A stretch of DNA of 64,000 bases from Anaerolineales bacterium (GCA_015075405.1 JABTUK010000001.1:1-64000), one strand, 5' to 3'. Positions 1 through 8,282 are shown, numbered from the stretch's first letter. The notes: generated by a model from the letters alone, not told the origin. A program made the numbers and translations.

Positions 1-4
1 ATAT

Positions 5-1168
5 TTAGGAAGAGAAATTGCCCAGCATAATCATTTCGTTAGGCGGCCGGTCGGCGCTGTCGGCTGGCTCGATGGAGATGCCCATCGCCTCATACGCGCC
101 GATGGGCGTTTCTGTTGTCACCTGGAGCAGACCTAAACCTGACTCGTCTACGGTAAATTCACCGGCGCGTCGAAGTTGACCATCCTGGACCAGCCAGAAT
201 TGGTAGATCAGCCCCGGCTCAAGCGGCTGCAAGCCCGACACAATCAATACAGCCTTCTCATCCCCCGGATTGGCGATAAGCTGTCCATGCGCCTGGGGGA
301 TGATTTCGGTGCCGGAAATTTTCATGGCCTGGACATCGGGCGAGGTAACTTCGGCCATGACCGCCCGCTGGGTTGAAAGTTCCCGCCCCAAATTGTTGTT
401 GACCGCTTGAAGTTGGGCCACCTGACCGTTCAACGCCGCCAATTGTTCGCGCTGCGCCGCCAGTTCCGCTTCCAGCGCCGCCATCGTTTCCGCCGAGACA
501 GTATTTTCCGGTTGGGGTTGAGCGGTTACCTGGCTCTGCAAGGCGGCTAACTGTTCAGCCTGGGCGGCTAACTCTTGCTTAAGGCCGGTGTTCTCGGTTT
601 GCAAAGGAGTTACGGCCTCATTCAACGCGGCCAGGGTCTCGCTTTGCGCGGCTAAATCACTTTTGAGCTGGCGGTTTTCGGCCTGCAAAGGCGTCAACTG
701 TTCACTTAACCCGGCCAGGGTTTCATTCTGTTGGGTTAGCTGCTGCCCCAACGCCAGATTTTGCTGCCGGAGTTGAGCCATCTGGCTGTTCAGTAGTATC
801 GCCCAGCCGCCGGCAAATAAGGCCACCAGCAAACTCAACCCGGCCAGAGCGGGCAGGGCTGCGCCTGCCTGGAGGCTGGGCCATAACCGCTCGAAAAAAC
901 CCGGCGCTGCTATCGGGGGGGCAACGGGACGCAAGGCAGACCGGCGGACCTCGGCGTTGATGCGATCCAGCACCGCCGTTTTGACCTGCGCCGGCGGCAT
1001 AACCGGCTTGACCCCATAGGATAAAGCTGCCGCCGTCTGGCAGGCTTCAGTCAATTGGGCCTGCGCCGCCGGGTTTACAGCCACATAAGCCTCGATACCG
1101 GCTTTCTCTTCAGCAGACAGCACGCCCAAAGCATAAAAGGGAAACAGTTCTTCAAGGTGCTCTGTCAT
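5..1168 (-). CDS. RskA-type membrane anti-sigma factor with long coiled coil
   Basis: 387 aa, complete. It is predicted to hold the adjacent ECF sigma factor at the membrane. The N-terminal 60 residues (opening MTEHLEELFPFYALGVLS) look like the sigma-binding domain of RskA-like anti-sigma factors, which lacks a zinc finger. One membrane helix lies near residues 100-125. Residues about 125-275 form an unusually long coiled coil of repeated Q-L-A-A-L units with regularly spaced PLQ.EN motifs. The last 100 residues match the RskA periplasmic domain (YQFWLVQDGQ, GAYEAMGISIEP). The gene starts 5 bp after the sigma stop codon, so the two are surely co-transcribed. The coiled coil is the odd part, since most RskA proteins have a short linker there. 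Confidence 0.9.
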   Translation of the reverse strand: MTEHLEELFPFYALGVLSAEEKAGIEAYVAVNPAAQAQLTEACQTAAALSYGVKPVMPPAQVKTAVLDRINAEVRRSALRPVAPPIAAPGFFERLWPSLQAGAALPALAGLSLLVALFAGGWAILLNSQMAQLRQQNLALGQQLTQQNETLAGLSEQLTPLQAENRQLKSDLAAQSETLAALNEAVTPLQTENTGLKQELAAQAEQLAALQSQVTAQPQPENTVSAETMAALEAELAAQREQLAALNGQVAQLQAVNNNLGRELSTQRAVMAEVTSPDVQAMKISGTEIIPQAHGQLIANPGDEKAVLIVSGLQPLEPGLIYQFWLVQDGQLRRAGEFTVDESGLGLLQVTTETPIGAYEAMGISIEPADSADRPPNEMIMLGNFSS

Positions 1169-1173
1169 AAGGT

Positions 1174-1755
1174 TTACTCTTCAAATCCTTGCGCTTCCAG
1201 CGCCTCGCGCAGCTTTTGCAGCCCCAACCTGGCCCGGGTATGAACCGTGCCCAAAGGCACCCCCATTTTTTCGGCAATTTCTTGGCGGGTCAATCCCCCA
1301 AAAAAGGCCAATTCGACAACCTCGCGTTGCGCTGGTGGTAAAACACTCAACGCCTGGCGCACCTGAACGTGTTTGATGGCGGTCCAGGCCGATTCGTTCA
1401 CATCTGCCTGTGGGTCGGGGTTGTTCTCAAGCTGCTGCTCTGCTTCATTATCAAAAAGAGGTTGCGGGCGTGCTTTGCCTCGCCGCCAGGTGTCAATGGA
1501 CAAATTACGGGTGATGCCAAAAAGCCAGTTAGAAAATGCGCCCTGCTGCTCGCAAAAGGACTCGGCGTTGCGCCAGACCCGCCAAAACGTTTCCTGGACA
1601 ACCTCTTCCGCGCTGGGGCGGTCCCCCAACATTTTTAGGGCCAGCCCCATAACCGCCGGGGCGTACTGTTCGTACAAAGTTTCGAGCGCAGCCGCATCTC
1701 CGTTGGCTACTCGTCTCATCAGTTGCTCGTTATTCAATTGGGTGTGCCTCATCAT
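1174..1755 (-). CDS. ECF RNA polymerase sigma factor (SigK/RpoE-like)
   Basis: 193 aa from ATG 1755 (a second ATG lies at 1752; an upstream in-frame TTG at 1779 would sit inside the promoter). Region 2 is seen at about residues 20-85 (ALETLYEQYAPAVMGLALKM, EEVVQETFWRVW, NWLFGITRN). Region 4 at about 130-185 carries the helix-turn-helix (LPPAQREVVELAFFGGLT, VPLGTVHTRARLGLQKLRE). It should direct RNA polymerase to a small regulon and be inhibited by the anti-sigma factor encoded next. A promoter reading TTGAAT-N16-TATACT lies just upstream, so expression may not depend on the factor itself. The inducing signal cannot be read from the sequence. Confidence 0.93.
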   Translation of the reverse strand: MMRHTQLNNEQLMRRVANGDAAALETLYEQYAPAVMGLALKMLGDRPSAEEVVQETFWRVWRNAESFCEQQGAFSNWLFGITRNLSIDTWRRGKARPQPLFDNEAEQQLENNPDPQADVNESAWTAIKHVQVRQALSVLPPAQREVVELAFFGGLTRQEIAEKMGVPLGTVHTRARLGLQKLREALEAQGFEE

Positions 1756-1768
1756 CCAAGCTGCGCTC

Positions 1769-1796
1769 AGTATACTCAAGAAGCTATAAAATTCAA
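1769..1796 (-). promoter_or_regulatory. Promoter of the sigma/anti-sigma operon
   Basis: On the minus strand TTGAAT (1796-1791), a 16-bp spacer and TATACT (1774-1769) make a housekeeping-type promoter. Its start point would lie about 7 nt before ATG 1755, which leaves a very short leader and supports that start over TTG 1779. Confidence 0.6.
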
Positions 1797-1913
1797 AGTC
1801 AGATTGTGGGGGGTCAAGGCCAGGTGAGCTTGGTGATAAACCTGCTATTCATGGATACGTAAGAGGTTGATGATTGCATTTATGGGGAAGGGGGAGTATA
1901 AAGCGGTTCGCCG

Positions 1914-1929
1914 GCCCGCTTCAGCGGGC
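1914..1929. other. Short GC hairpin in the gap downstream of the PD40 gene
   Basis: GCCCGCT-TC-AGCGGGC can fold between the end of the PD40 gene and the sigma promoter. No clear T-run follows on either strand, so it is at best a weak terminator. The rest of the 1797-1968 gap shows nothing recognisable. Confidence 0.3.
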
Positions 1930-1968
1930 TTCCACCTCTGGTAGCCGGGCGTTTCAACGCTCGGCGGA

Positions 1969-3435
1969 TTAGGGCAGCCAGGTGGGCCGGTTGCCGGGGG
2001 TAATGACTTCCTGGGTGCGCTCGGTTTGCGTATCCAGCAGCCAGACGCCGGGCTGCGCCCCCAACTCTTTGAGCGGATAACGCTGGTAGAGCAAATACCG
2101 GCTGTCGGGAGACCATTCCGGCAAGCTGTGATGAATTTCCGTGTCGTTGGTCAGATAACGGGCCTCGCTGCCGTCGGGCCGCATTAGCCAGATTTGTTTG
2201 CCCATCGAAGCCCCGGCAACCTTGCGGGTAAAGGCAATCCAGCCCCCATCGGGCGACCAGATGGGTGAGCTGTCCTCGACATTGGCCTTTTGACCGCTCA
2301 AATCGGTTAGCTCGCCGTTGGTCGGGTCGGCCCGCAGCAGATGCACCGCAAAGCCTTCTTCCTGTCGTTGGATATCAGCCACCAGTAGCGCGTCGCCCCG
2401 CGGACTCCACACCGCCAGCGCACCCATACGGCTGGGGATGAGAAAGCTGCGATTATCGTTAATATTGTAGACCTGCACCCCCTGCTGGCTGGGGGCGACA
2501 TAGCTCAGCCAATTGCTGTCGGGCGACCAGCGCGCGCCGTAACCCAACGCCTGCTGGTCTTCAAAAACCGGCACGGTTTCGCCCGTTGCCGGGTCGAGCC
2601 ACCACAGGCGCGGCGGGCCGGGGGCCGCGCCGGGAATCAGCATATTGCGCCGCTCATATACCAGGCGGCTGCCGTCGGGCGACCAGGCCGCGCCGTTGCA
2701 TGCGGCTTCGGGACAGGCCAGCAGGAGGCGGGCCTCGCCGCCGGCAGTCGCTACCTCCCACAAGTCGCTCCCGCCGTCCTGACGCATGGCGGCGTAGATA
2801 ATGGTGGCCGCGCCCGGCGAGAGGGCATAATCCCAAACCCCAAACTTCTCCTGGGTCAACTGGCCGGGCTGGCCCCCCTCCGGGCTGATGACAAACAATT
2901 GGTCGTTGTTTTGAGCGTCCGGGGCCACATACAGCACACGGGGGCGGCCGGTACGAAACTGCCAGGTCAGGCCATTGTTGAGCGGCCGGCCCTGCTCGCT
3001 TCTGAGGTCGGTAGCCAAACTGACGGTATAGGTTGTATCGGGGGCCAACGGCTGCGCGGGGACAAAAGCCACGGTAGACTCCTGCCAGCGCAGCGTGCCG
3101 CTCACCGGCGGGGTGATCGAGAGCGGAAAACCGGAACCCAGGGGCGCAATCTTCTGGTCAAATGTGACTTGTAGGAGTGACCGGGTAGATACCCCGGTGG
3201 CGCCATCGGCGGGGCTAACCGAGACAACCTGCACCCCAATCTGATCGCCCCGCCAAATCAGCAACAGGGTCAAGATGACCAGCCCCAACAGGAGCGCCAG
3301 GGCAACACGGTCAAAGCGGGTCAAATTGACCGGAGACAGGCGACCGGCGACCGGAACAGACATTTCAGGCAAGACAATTTCTTGCTGCAATCCCGGTCCT
3401 CGGTCTTCGGTCTCCGGTCGAGTTTCTTTGAGCAT
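1969..3435 (-). CDS. Membrane-anchored Big_5 / TolB-like PD40 propeller protein
   Basis: 488 aa. One membrane helix (about residues 41-62) anchors it, with the bulk outside. Residues about 68-165 form an Ig-like Big_5 domain (VSPADGATGVSTRSLLQVTF, LAPDTTYTVSLATDL). The remainder is a TolB/PD40 beta-propeller, seen as repeated W.PD(G/S) units (AAWSPDGSRLVYERR, WSPDSNWLSYVAP, IWSPDGGWIAFTRK, EWSPDSRYLLYQRY). Such proteins bind other proteins or sense the envelope; no enzyme motif is visible. It is the last gene after the permease and TIGR03943 genes and starts 8 bp after the latter. Oddly, the cytoplasmic N-terminus is encoded by heptanucleotide repeat blocks (3328-3421). A metal link is only by context. 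Confidence 0.85.
   Translation of the reverse strand: MLKETRPETEDRGPGLQQEIVLPEMSVPVAGRLSPVNLTRFDRVALALLLGLVILTLLLIWRGDQIGVQVVSVSPADGATGVSTRSLLQVTFDQKIAPLGSGFPLSITPPVSGTLRWQESTVAFVPAQPLAPDTTYTVSLATDLRSEQGRPLNNGLTWQFRTGRPRVLYVAPDAQNNDQLFVISPEGGQPGQLTQEKFGVWDYALSPGAATIIYAAMRQDGGSDLWEVATAGGEARLLLACPEAACNGAAWSPDGSRLVYERRNMLIPGAAPGPPRLWWLDPATGETVPVFEDQQALGYGARWSPDSNWLSYVAPSQQGVQVYNINDNRSFLIPSRMGALAVWSPRGDALLVADIQRQEEGFAVHLLRADPTNGELTDLSGQKANVEDSSPIWSPDGGWIAFTRKVAGASMGKQIWLMRPDGSEARYLTNDTEIHHSLPEWSPDSRYLLYQRYPLKELGAQPGVWLLDTQTERTQEVITPGNRPTWLP
3328..3421. repeat. Paired heptamer repeats inside the PD40 gene 5' end
   Basis: Four degenerate GACCGGN/GACAGGC heptamers (3328-3355) are followed 38 bp later by four inverse-complement heptamers CGGTCNN (3394-3421). 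Both blocks are in the coding sequence before the membrane helix. The same layout recurs elsewhere in the window with different words. Confidence 0.85.
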
Positions 3436-3443
3436 TGGCTGGC

Positions 3444-4193
3444 TTAGTACGGGTACAAATACGGCTGGTCAGGCACGTCGGTGGAGGTCACTGTTTCGGC
3501 GATGAGGATGGGCATGGGTTCGCCGTCAAACTCGCCGGGCTGGAGGCGGCCCGACACTTCCACCCATTGATCGCTGCTCAAATTGTTTGTTTCCGGCCAC
3601 TTAACCACCAGCCCCAACGGAGCAGCATCAGCAGCGCAGCAACTGAGCACAAAGCGGCTAACCATAAACTGCTCGGTTCCAAAGCGTTCATCGCGGTAGA
3701 CAAAGCCGATCACTTTCGCTTCCTGGTCGGCAAAAGCAGCCGGGTCTTGGGCCAGGCGAAAATCAATCAGCCAGTCGAGGACATTTTTTTCGGTGGAAGG
3801 CCGCGAAATGATTTGAGAGGTCTTAGGGGCGGTGGCCGAGTTGACCGAGCCGACGCTGATTTCGCGGTTGCTCATGGCCGCCGCGCCCAACGGCTTGGGC
3901 GGAATGAGCAGTCCCAGGACGACCGGCAATGCTACCAGCAACAACGCTCCCCACGTCAAATTACCGTGCTGATGATCGGCGTGGTCATGCTGATGATCCT
4001 CGTGGTCGTGCTGATGCGTTTGAGCCGTCCGATAGCGGTAACTGGCTCCGACGATAATAAAGCCAATCGCCGCAAAGAGAGTCAGCCAGGCAAAGCGCTC
4101 GCTGATGTAATAAAGCAAGGTGCCATTGTAGATACGGCTGTACAGAAAAAGCCCCAGAGCAATCAACGCTAACGCTTTAAAACTAGATTTCAT
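3444..4193 (-). CDS. TIGR03943 / DUF1980 permease partner (YcgQ-like)
   Basis: 249 aa. Two N-terminal membrane helices (residues about 5-45) are followed by a His-rich loop at about 58-77 with eight or more His among Asp and Glu (HQHDHEDH, HDHADHQHG), then another helix (LLVALPVVLGLLI). The C-terminal half carries the family's OB-like region (AKVIGFVYRDE, LSCCAADAAPLGLVVKWPE, WVEVSGRL). Family members are nearly always paired with a COG0701 permease, as here, 40 bp downstream of it. The His-rich loop points to a metal substrate, and the divergent zinc-type importer supports that. Start ATG 4193 has a good ribosome site (AGAGGTG). Transport has not been shown for this family as far as I know. 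Confidence 0.88.
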   Translation of the reverse strand: MKSSFKALALIALGLFLYSRIYNGTLLYYISERFAWLTLFAAIGFIIVGASYRYRTAQTHQHDHEDHQHDHADHQHGNLTWGALLLVALPVVLGLLIPPKPLGAAAMSNREISVGSVNSATAPKTSQIISRPSTEKNVLDWLIDFRLAQDPAAFADQEAKVIGFVYRDERFGTEQFMVSRFVLSCCAADAAPLGLVVKWPETNNLSSDQWVEVSGRLQPGEFDGEPMPILIAETVTSTDVPDQPYLYPY

Positions 4194-4205
4194 AACGCAC
4201 CTCTT

Positions 4206-4232
4206 TCGCGTCCTCGCCTCATCGCCTCACAC
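4206..4232. repeat. Octamer repeats between permease and TIGR03943 genes
   Basis: TCGCGTCC, TCGCCTCA, TCGCCTCA and a partial fourth unit fill most of the 40-bp intergenic gap. The same word family (TCGCCTCA / TGAGGCGA) recurs at 16588-16662 and 52974-53041. Confidence 0.7.
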
Positions 4233-4233
4233 C

Positions 4234-5307
4234 TCACCAGCTCACATTCAGGTTTAAGAAAATTGCCACAACCATTGTCAGCATCAAAGGCAGCAAAATC
4301 AGGTAAAGGACGGCCCGGCGGCGAAAGACGCCCAAAAACATCAACGAACTTTTGATATCCACCATCGGCCCAAAAACCAGGAAAGCCAGAATAGAAGCCG
4401 GGGTGAAAGTGTTGACAAAAGCCAGACCCAGAAAAGCGTCTACGGTGGAGCAGACTGACAGCACAAAGGCCAGGGTCATCATCACCAGCACCGACGCTAC
4501 CGGCCCCGCGCCCAACGCCAGCAGCGCCGATTGGGGGGCCAGGGTTTGCATCCCCGCCGCCAGCATCGAACCGGCGATCAGGTAACGTGACATATCCAAA
4601 AAATCATCGCCGCCGGTCGCCAAAGCCTCCCAAATTCGCTGAACCCGACCCATCGGCTGAGCGTGATGGTGATCGTGGCAGCTAACCTCCTCGACCGTTT
4701 CCGGCAGCAGCACCTCTTTGGGCTGGGCCAGATAGAAAAGAAAACCGACCACAGCCGCAATGAGAAAACTGAACCCAAACCGGCCCCACAACATCGGCCC
4801 CCAGCCAAAGGCGGCAAAGGTGCTGGCAAAAACCACCGGATTGATTACCGGCGCGGCTAATAAAAAAGCGATGCCCATGGAAATGGGCAGCCCCTTTTGG
4901 TACAAGCGGCGCGTCACCGGCACCACCCCACACTCACACACCGGAAAAATCAGGCCCAGCGATGCCCCGGCCAGCGCAGCCAACAGCGGTTGGCGCGGCG
5001 TAAAGCGATCCAGCATCTTCTGGTCTACAAATACCTCAATAAAGCCGGAAACCAGCGAGCCGGCCAGCAAAAAAGGCGCGGCTTCGATGAAGATGCTCAG
5101 AAAAATGGTCACAAAGGTTTGTAACTGGTCGCTCAACGGGGTGGTCGCATTCCGCAGCGAACTCTCGCCGATGACGAGAAGGAGGGCCAACACCGCCAGC
5201 GCCAAAATCAGCCGATAAACCGGCTTGAAGGTAAACCGGCCGGCCGGGGGCGCAGGTAATGCCTCGGCGGGTTCAGGGGTGGGCAGGGGAGTGTCAAAAG
5301 TTTTCAT
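4234..5307 (-). CDS. COG0701 (DUF318) permease, YcgR/YraQ-like
   Basis: 357 aa with about eight membrane helices. The family signature is plain: [15 protein letters not shown] near residue 123, then [20 protein letters not shown], and in the second half [15 protein letters not shown] and [14 protein letters not shown] cytoplasmic loop carries a Cys/His cluster (SCHDHHHAQ, about residues 208-216) that could bind metal. It is the first gene of the minus-strand operon and is divergent from the ZnuABC-type importer. ATG 5307 lies only about 4 nt beyond the predicted transcription start, so the message may be almost leaderless. The substrate is unknown; a metal or metalloid is the likely guess. 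Confidence 0.88.
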   Translation of the reverse strand: MKTFDTPLPTPEPAEALPAPPAGRFTFKPVYRLILALAVLALLLVIGESSLRNATTPLSDQLQTFVTIFLSIFIEAAPFLLAGSLVSGFIEVFVDQKMLDRFTPRQPLLAALAGASLGLIFPVCECGVVPVTRRLYQKGLPISMGIAFLLAAPVINPVVFASTFAAFGWGPMLWGRFGFSFLIAAVVGFLFYLAQPKEVLLPETVEEVSCHDHHHAQPMGRVQRIWEALATGGDDFLDMSRYLIAGSMLAAGMQTLAPQSALLALGAGPVASVLVMMTLAFVLSVCSTVDAFLGLAFVNTFTPASILAFLVFGPMVDIKSSLMFLGVFRRRAVLYLILLPLMLTMVVAIFLNLNVSW

Positions 5308-5317
5308 ACAAGAGACG

Positions 5318-5345
5318 ATTATAGTTAAGGGTAAACCTTTGTCAA
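5318..5345 (-). promoter_or_regulatory. Promoter of the permease operon
   Basis: Minus-strand TTGACA (5345-5340), a 16-bp spacer and a perfect TATAAT (5323-5318). Predicted start near 5311, four bases before the ATG. Its -35 box lies back to back with the znuA -35 box (TGTCAAA...TTTGACA), so the two promoters are divergent and face to face. Confidence 0.8.
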
Positions 5346-5356
5346 ACCCCCATTAT

Positions 5357-5384
5357 TTGACAATTATTCTGTTTCTCCTACAAT
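5357..5384 (+). promoter_or_regulatory. Promoter of the znuA operon
   Basis: TTGACA (5357-5362), 16-bp spacer, TACAAT (5379-5384). The first TGAGA-N5-TCTCA palindrome begins one base after the -10 box and covers the predicted transcription start, an ideal place for a repressor. The leader to ATG 5562 is about 170 nt. Confidence 0.75.
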
Positions 5385-5385
5385 T

Positions 5386-5400
5386 TGAGAACAAGTCTCA
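5386..5400. promoter_or_regulatory. Palindromic operator 1 upstream of znuA
   Basis: TGAGA-ACAAG-TCTCA, a perfect 5+5+5 palindrome covering the predicted transcription start. It matches operator 2 in both arms and spacing. A metal-sensing repressor (Zur/Fur or MntR type) is the natural candidate, by position only. Confidence 0.6.
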
Positions 5401-5445
5401 TTAAATTAAGGATAGAGGAGCGAAGTCTACTTCTTAATCTTTCAC

Positions 5446-5460
5446 TGAGAATATATCTCA
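5446..5460. promoter_or_regulatory. Palindromic operator 2 in the znuA leader
   Basis: TGAGA-ATATA-TCTCA, with the same arms and 5-nt spacer as operator 1 and exactly 60 bp away from it. The spacing, close to a whole number of helical turns, would let two bound dimers face the same side of the DNA. Confidence 0.6.
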
Positions 5461-5561
5461 ATTACAGGGCTTACAGAGCAGAATCTACAGAATTTAGGAA
5501 TTTTTATTCTTTCATTCCGAAAATTCTGCTCTTTATCTTTATGGTAAAAATGAGAGGCAAT

Positions 5562-6602
5562 ATGAAAATCAGAAAAATAGTTTTGTTCTACTTGGGGCTG
5601 GTTATGGCCGCTCTTTGGCTGGTGGCTTGTGGCGCGGGCGCGGCGGCTACGCAACCTGCTCAGAATCCGGCGGGCGAAAAACTCAAGGTGGTGGCTACCT
5701 TTAGTATCCTGGGTGATTTGGTACAAACTATAGGCGGTGATAAAATTGAATTACATACCCTGGTTGGTCCTGGGGGAGACACCCACACCTTTGAACCCAG
5801 CCCAAGCGATAGCGTGGCCCTGGTTGAGGCCCGGCTGATTTTTGAGAATGGCCTGGAGCTTGAAACATGGCTTGATGATCTGTATACAGCTTCCGGCTCC
5901 ACCGCCAAGCGGGTGGTTGTGACCGAAGGTCTCGACCCACTAGCTATGGCCGAAGGGGAAGCCGCGCACGACGAAGCCGGCGATCATGAGGAGCACGCCG
6001 CTGAAGGTGAGTACGAGGAACATGATGACCACACTGCCGAAGCTGGCGGGCATGAGCATGCCCATGGCGAGTTCGATCCGCATGTCTGGCACGATGTGGC
6101 TAATGTGATCCACGAGGTTGAACTGATCCGTGATGCGCTGGCCGAAGCGGATCCGGCTAACGCTCAAAGCTATCAGGCCAATGCTGAGGCTTACCTGGGC
6201 CAGTTGAAAGAATTGGATAGTTGGGTGGCTGAAGAGATCAAAAAAATACCCGCAGACCGCCGTAAACTGGTCACTTCTCACGATACCTTTGGTTATCTGG
6301 CCAGACGTTACGGTCTTGAGATCGTCGGCAGTGGCCTGGGGGTGAGCACCGAAGCCAGTGACCCCTCTGCCGCCGAAGTGGTTGGCTTGATTGAAGAAAT
6401 CAAAGCGGTGGGCGTCCCGGCCATTTTTACCGAAAACGTCTCCAACCCCAAATTGATGGAGCGGGTTGCGGCTGAAGCCGGCGTCACCCTGGGGCCACAA
6501 CTGTACACCGATGCTCTAGGCGAGCCGGGCAGCGATGGCGAGACCTATCTCAAAATGATGCGTTATAATGTCACCGCGCTGGTGACGGCGTTGAGCCAGT
6601 AA
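5562..6602 (+). CDS. znuA: ZnuA/AdcA-type metal ABC transporter substrate-binding lipoprotein
   Basis: 346 aa from ATG 5562, preceded by GAGAGG. Longer in-frame starts back to 5385 would run through the operators and were rejected. The signal peptide ends in a lipobox (LVACGAG), so it is a lipoprotein. Cluster A-I features follow: VVATFSILGDLVQTIGG, GPGGDTHTFEPSPSD with the first metal His, then a His/Asp/Glu-rich loop at about residues 130-170 typical of zinc binders, EFDPHVWHDV, TSHDTFGYLARRYGLE and IFTENVSNPKLME. It should capture Zn2+ (less likely Mn2+) outside the membrane and pass it to the permease at 7455. The permease-operon promoter is divergent. Confidence 0.93.
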   Translation: MKIRKIVLFYLGLVMAALWLVACGAGAAATQPAQNPAGEKLKVVATFSILGDLVQTIGGDKIELHTLVGPGGDTHTFEPSPSDSVALVEARLIFENGLELETWLDDLYTASGSTAKRVVVTEGLDPLAMAEGEAAHDEAGDHEEHAAEGEYEEHDDHTAEAGGHEHAHGEFDPHVWHDVANVIHEVELIRDALAEADPANAQSYQANAEAYLGQLKELDSWVAEEIKKIPADRRKLVTSHDTFGYLARRYGLEIVGSGLGVSTEASDPSAAEVVGLIEEIKAVGVPAIFTENVSNPKLMERVAAEAGVTLGPQLYTDALGEPGSDGETYLKMMRYNVTALVTALSQ

Positions 6603-6606
6603 TTCA

Positions 6607-6681
6607 AAGTAGCAAGGTAGCAAGTAGCAAAGTAGCAGGGCTGTATAAATTCCCTGTCTACTGTCTACCGTCTACTGTCTC
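6607..6681. repeat. Heptamer repeats between znuA and znuC
   Basis: A block of AAGTAGC-like 7/8-mers (6607-6638) is followed by four heptamers CTGTCTA, CTGTCTA, CCGTCTA, CTGTCTC (6654-6681). The second block shares its word with the repeat inside the glycosyltransferase gene at 35891. Confidence 0.75.
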
Positions 6682-6687
6682 CTATTT

Positions 6688-7467
6688 TTGAAGGAGTCTA
6701 TCATTCCTGCTTTACCCTATAACCCCCGCAGCTTTGCGGAACCTATCCCCGGCGCGCCGGCCCTGGAAGCGTTGAATATCAGCGCCGGCTATCCCAGCGC
6801 GGGCAGTCCGGCCCTGCGCGGGGTCAGCCTACGGGTTCCGGTTGGGGCCAGAGTCGCCCTGGTGGGGCCGAATGGGGCCGGTAAATCCACCCTACTTAAA
6901 GCGGCGGCGGGACTACTGCCAGTTGAAGGAGGAGAATTGCGGATTTTCGGCCAGCCGATTGGCATCTGCCAGCCGCGGGTGGCTTATCTGCCCCAACGCA
7001 GCGAGATAGATTGGCGCTTTCCGATCAATGTCCACCGGCTGGTGCTGACCGGGCGCTACGTTCACCTGGGCTGGCTGAAACGCCCCGGCGCCCATGATAA
7101 TCACCTAGTCAAGCAGGTCTTAACCCAGCTTGGATTGGACCACCTGGCCGGGCGGCAGATTGGGCAGCTTTCCGGTGGCCAGCAGCAGCGGGCGTTGCTG
7201 GCGCGAGCGTTGGCTCAGGAAGCTGATTTGTTGCTCTTGGACGAACCGCTCAATGCCGTAGACGCCGAAACCCGGACCATTGTAACCGACGTGCTGGCCG
7301 AGCTGCAACAGCAGGGCAAGACGGCCGTGGTGGCTACCCATGACCTGGGGCGGCTGGAAACCGATTTTGATGGGGCTTTGTATATCAGTGAAGGCCGGGA
7401 AGTATCTCCCCCGCCGGGAGCTTTTGTCGGGTTGCCGGTGGGCCAGGAGTTGGCATGGACTGGTTGA
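6688..7467 (+). CDS. znuC: Metal ABC transporter ATPase, ZnuC-type
   Basis: Up to 259 aa. All ABC motifs are present: Walker A GPNGAGKST (about residue 60), Q-loop YLPQRSEIDW, signature LSGGQQQRALLARAL, Walker B LLLLDEP, D-loop LNAVD and the switch His in VATHDLG. It powers the ZnuA/ZnuB importer. The start is unclear: TTG 6688 opens the frame, but a strong AAGGAG (6691-6696) lies just inside it. That site is spaced for ATC 6700 or ATT 6703, with no ATG nearby, so a rare ATT/ATC start or a later start is possible. The 3' end overlaps znuB by 13 bp, indicating translational coupling. Confidence 0.93.
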   Translation: MKESIIPALPYNPRSFAEPIPGAPALEALNISAGYPSAGSPALRGVSLRVPVGARVALVGPNGAGKSTLLKAAAGLLPVEGGELRIFGQPIGICQPRVAYLPQRSEIDWRFPINVHRLVLTGRYVHLGWLKRPGAHDNHLVKQVLTQLGLDHLAGRQIGQLSGGQQQRALLARALAQEADLLLLDEPLNAVDAETRTIVTDVLAELQQQGKTAVVATHDLGRLETDFDGALYISEGREVSPPPGAFVGLPVGQELAWTG

Positions 7468-8282
7468 TTGACCCTTTGCAATACGCCTTTATGCGCTCCG
7501 GGCTGCTGGCGGCCCTGCTGGTCGGGTTGACCTGCGCCAGTTTGGGGGTGTATGTGGTTTTGCGCCACATGGCTTTTATTGGCGATGCGCTGGCGCATAC
7601 GGTTTTGCCGGGGCTGGTGGTAGCCTATCTCAACCGTTGGAATTTGTTTGGCGGCGCGGTAGTGGCCGGCGTGCTGACGGCACTGGGCATTGGCTGGCTC
7701 TCGCGCCGGCAGGAGGTGCGCGAGGATACAGCTATCGGCATCCTCTTTACCGGCATGTTTGCCCTCGGCATCTTACTAATCAGCACAGTTCGTTCCTTCC
7801 GTGACCTGTCTCATATCCTCTTTGGCGATATTTTAGGCGTCACCGCAACCGACCTGGGTTTGATTGCCGGAGTGGCGGTGCTGGTGCTGCTGATCCTGGC
7901 CCTGTTTCACAAAGAACTGGAATTGACTTCATTTGACCCCACCTACGCTCAGGTCATTGGCCTGCGGGCGGATACTATTCGCTACGGTCTGCTGGTCTTG
8001 CTGGCCCTGACGGTGGTGGTGGGCATTCAAGCGGTGGGGGTGGTGCTGACCAACGCCCTGCTCATCACCCCGGCGGCCACCGCTTCGCTGCTGACCAACC
8101 GGCTGCCGCGTATGATGATGATTGCCACAGGCGTGGCGATGATTTCCGGGCTGGTCGGGCTGTATGCCTCTTACTATTTCAGCGTTTCCTCCGGCGCGGC
8201 GATTGTGTTGACCTGCACTGCTTGTTTTGGGTTGGCCTGGCTTGGGTGTACCCTGCGCCATCGTTTGACTGGTAATTATTGA
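7455..8282 (+). CDS. znuB: Metal ABC transporter permease, ZnuB-type
   Basis: 275 aa, ABC-3 family membrane subunit with about eight helices. Family features are visible: an early stretch VGLTCASLGVYVVLRHMAFI, GDALAHTVLPGLVVAYL, EDTAIGILFTGMFALGILLI, FDPTYAQVIG and the late VVVGIQAVGVVLTNALLITPAATA. It forms the channel through which the metal delivered by ZnuA enters the cell. ATG 7455 lies inside the end of the ATPase gene (13-bp overlap). No further gene is coupled to it; a 93-bp repeat element follows. Confidence 0.93.
   Translation: MDWLIDPLQYAFMRSGLLAALLVGLTCASLGVYVVLRHMAFIGDALAHTVLPGLVVAYLNRWNLFGGAVVAGVLTALGIGWLSRRQEVREDTAIGILFTGMFALGILLISTVRSFRDLSHILFGDILGVTATDLGLIAGVAVLVLLILALFHKELELTSFDPTYAQVIGLRADTIRYGLLVLLALTVVVGIQAVGVVLTNALLITPAATASLLTNRLPRMMMIATGVAMISGLVGLYASYYFSVSSGAAIVLTCTACFGLAWLGCTLRHRLTGNY

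Noticed and set aside
5385..5561. Longer ZnuA start at 5385
   Set aside because: It would begin within the promoter/operator region, and the signal peptide with lipobox starts at ATG 5562.
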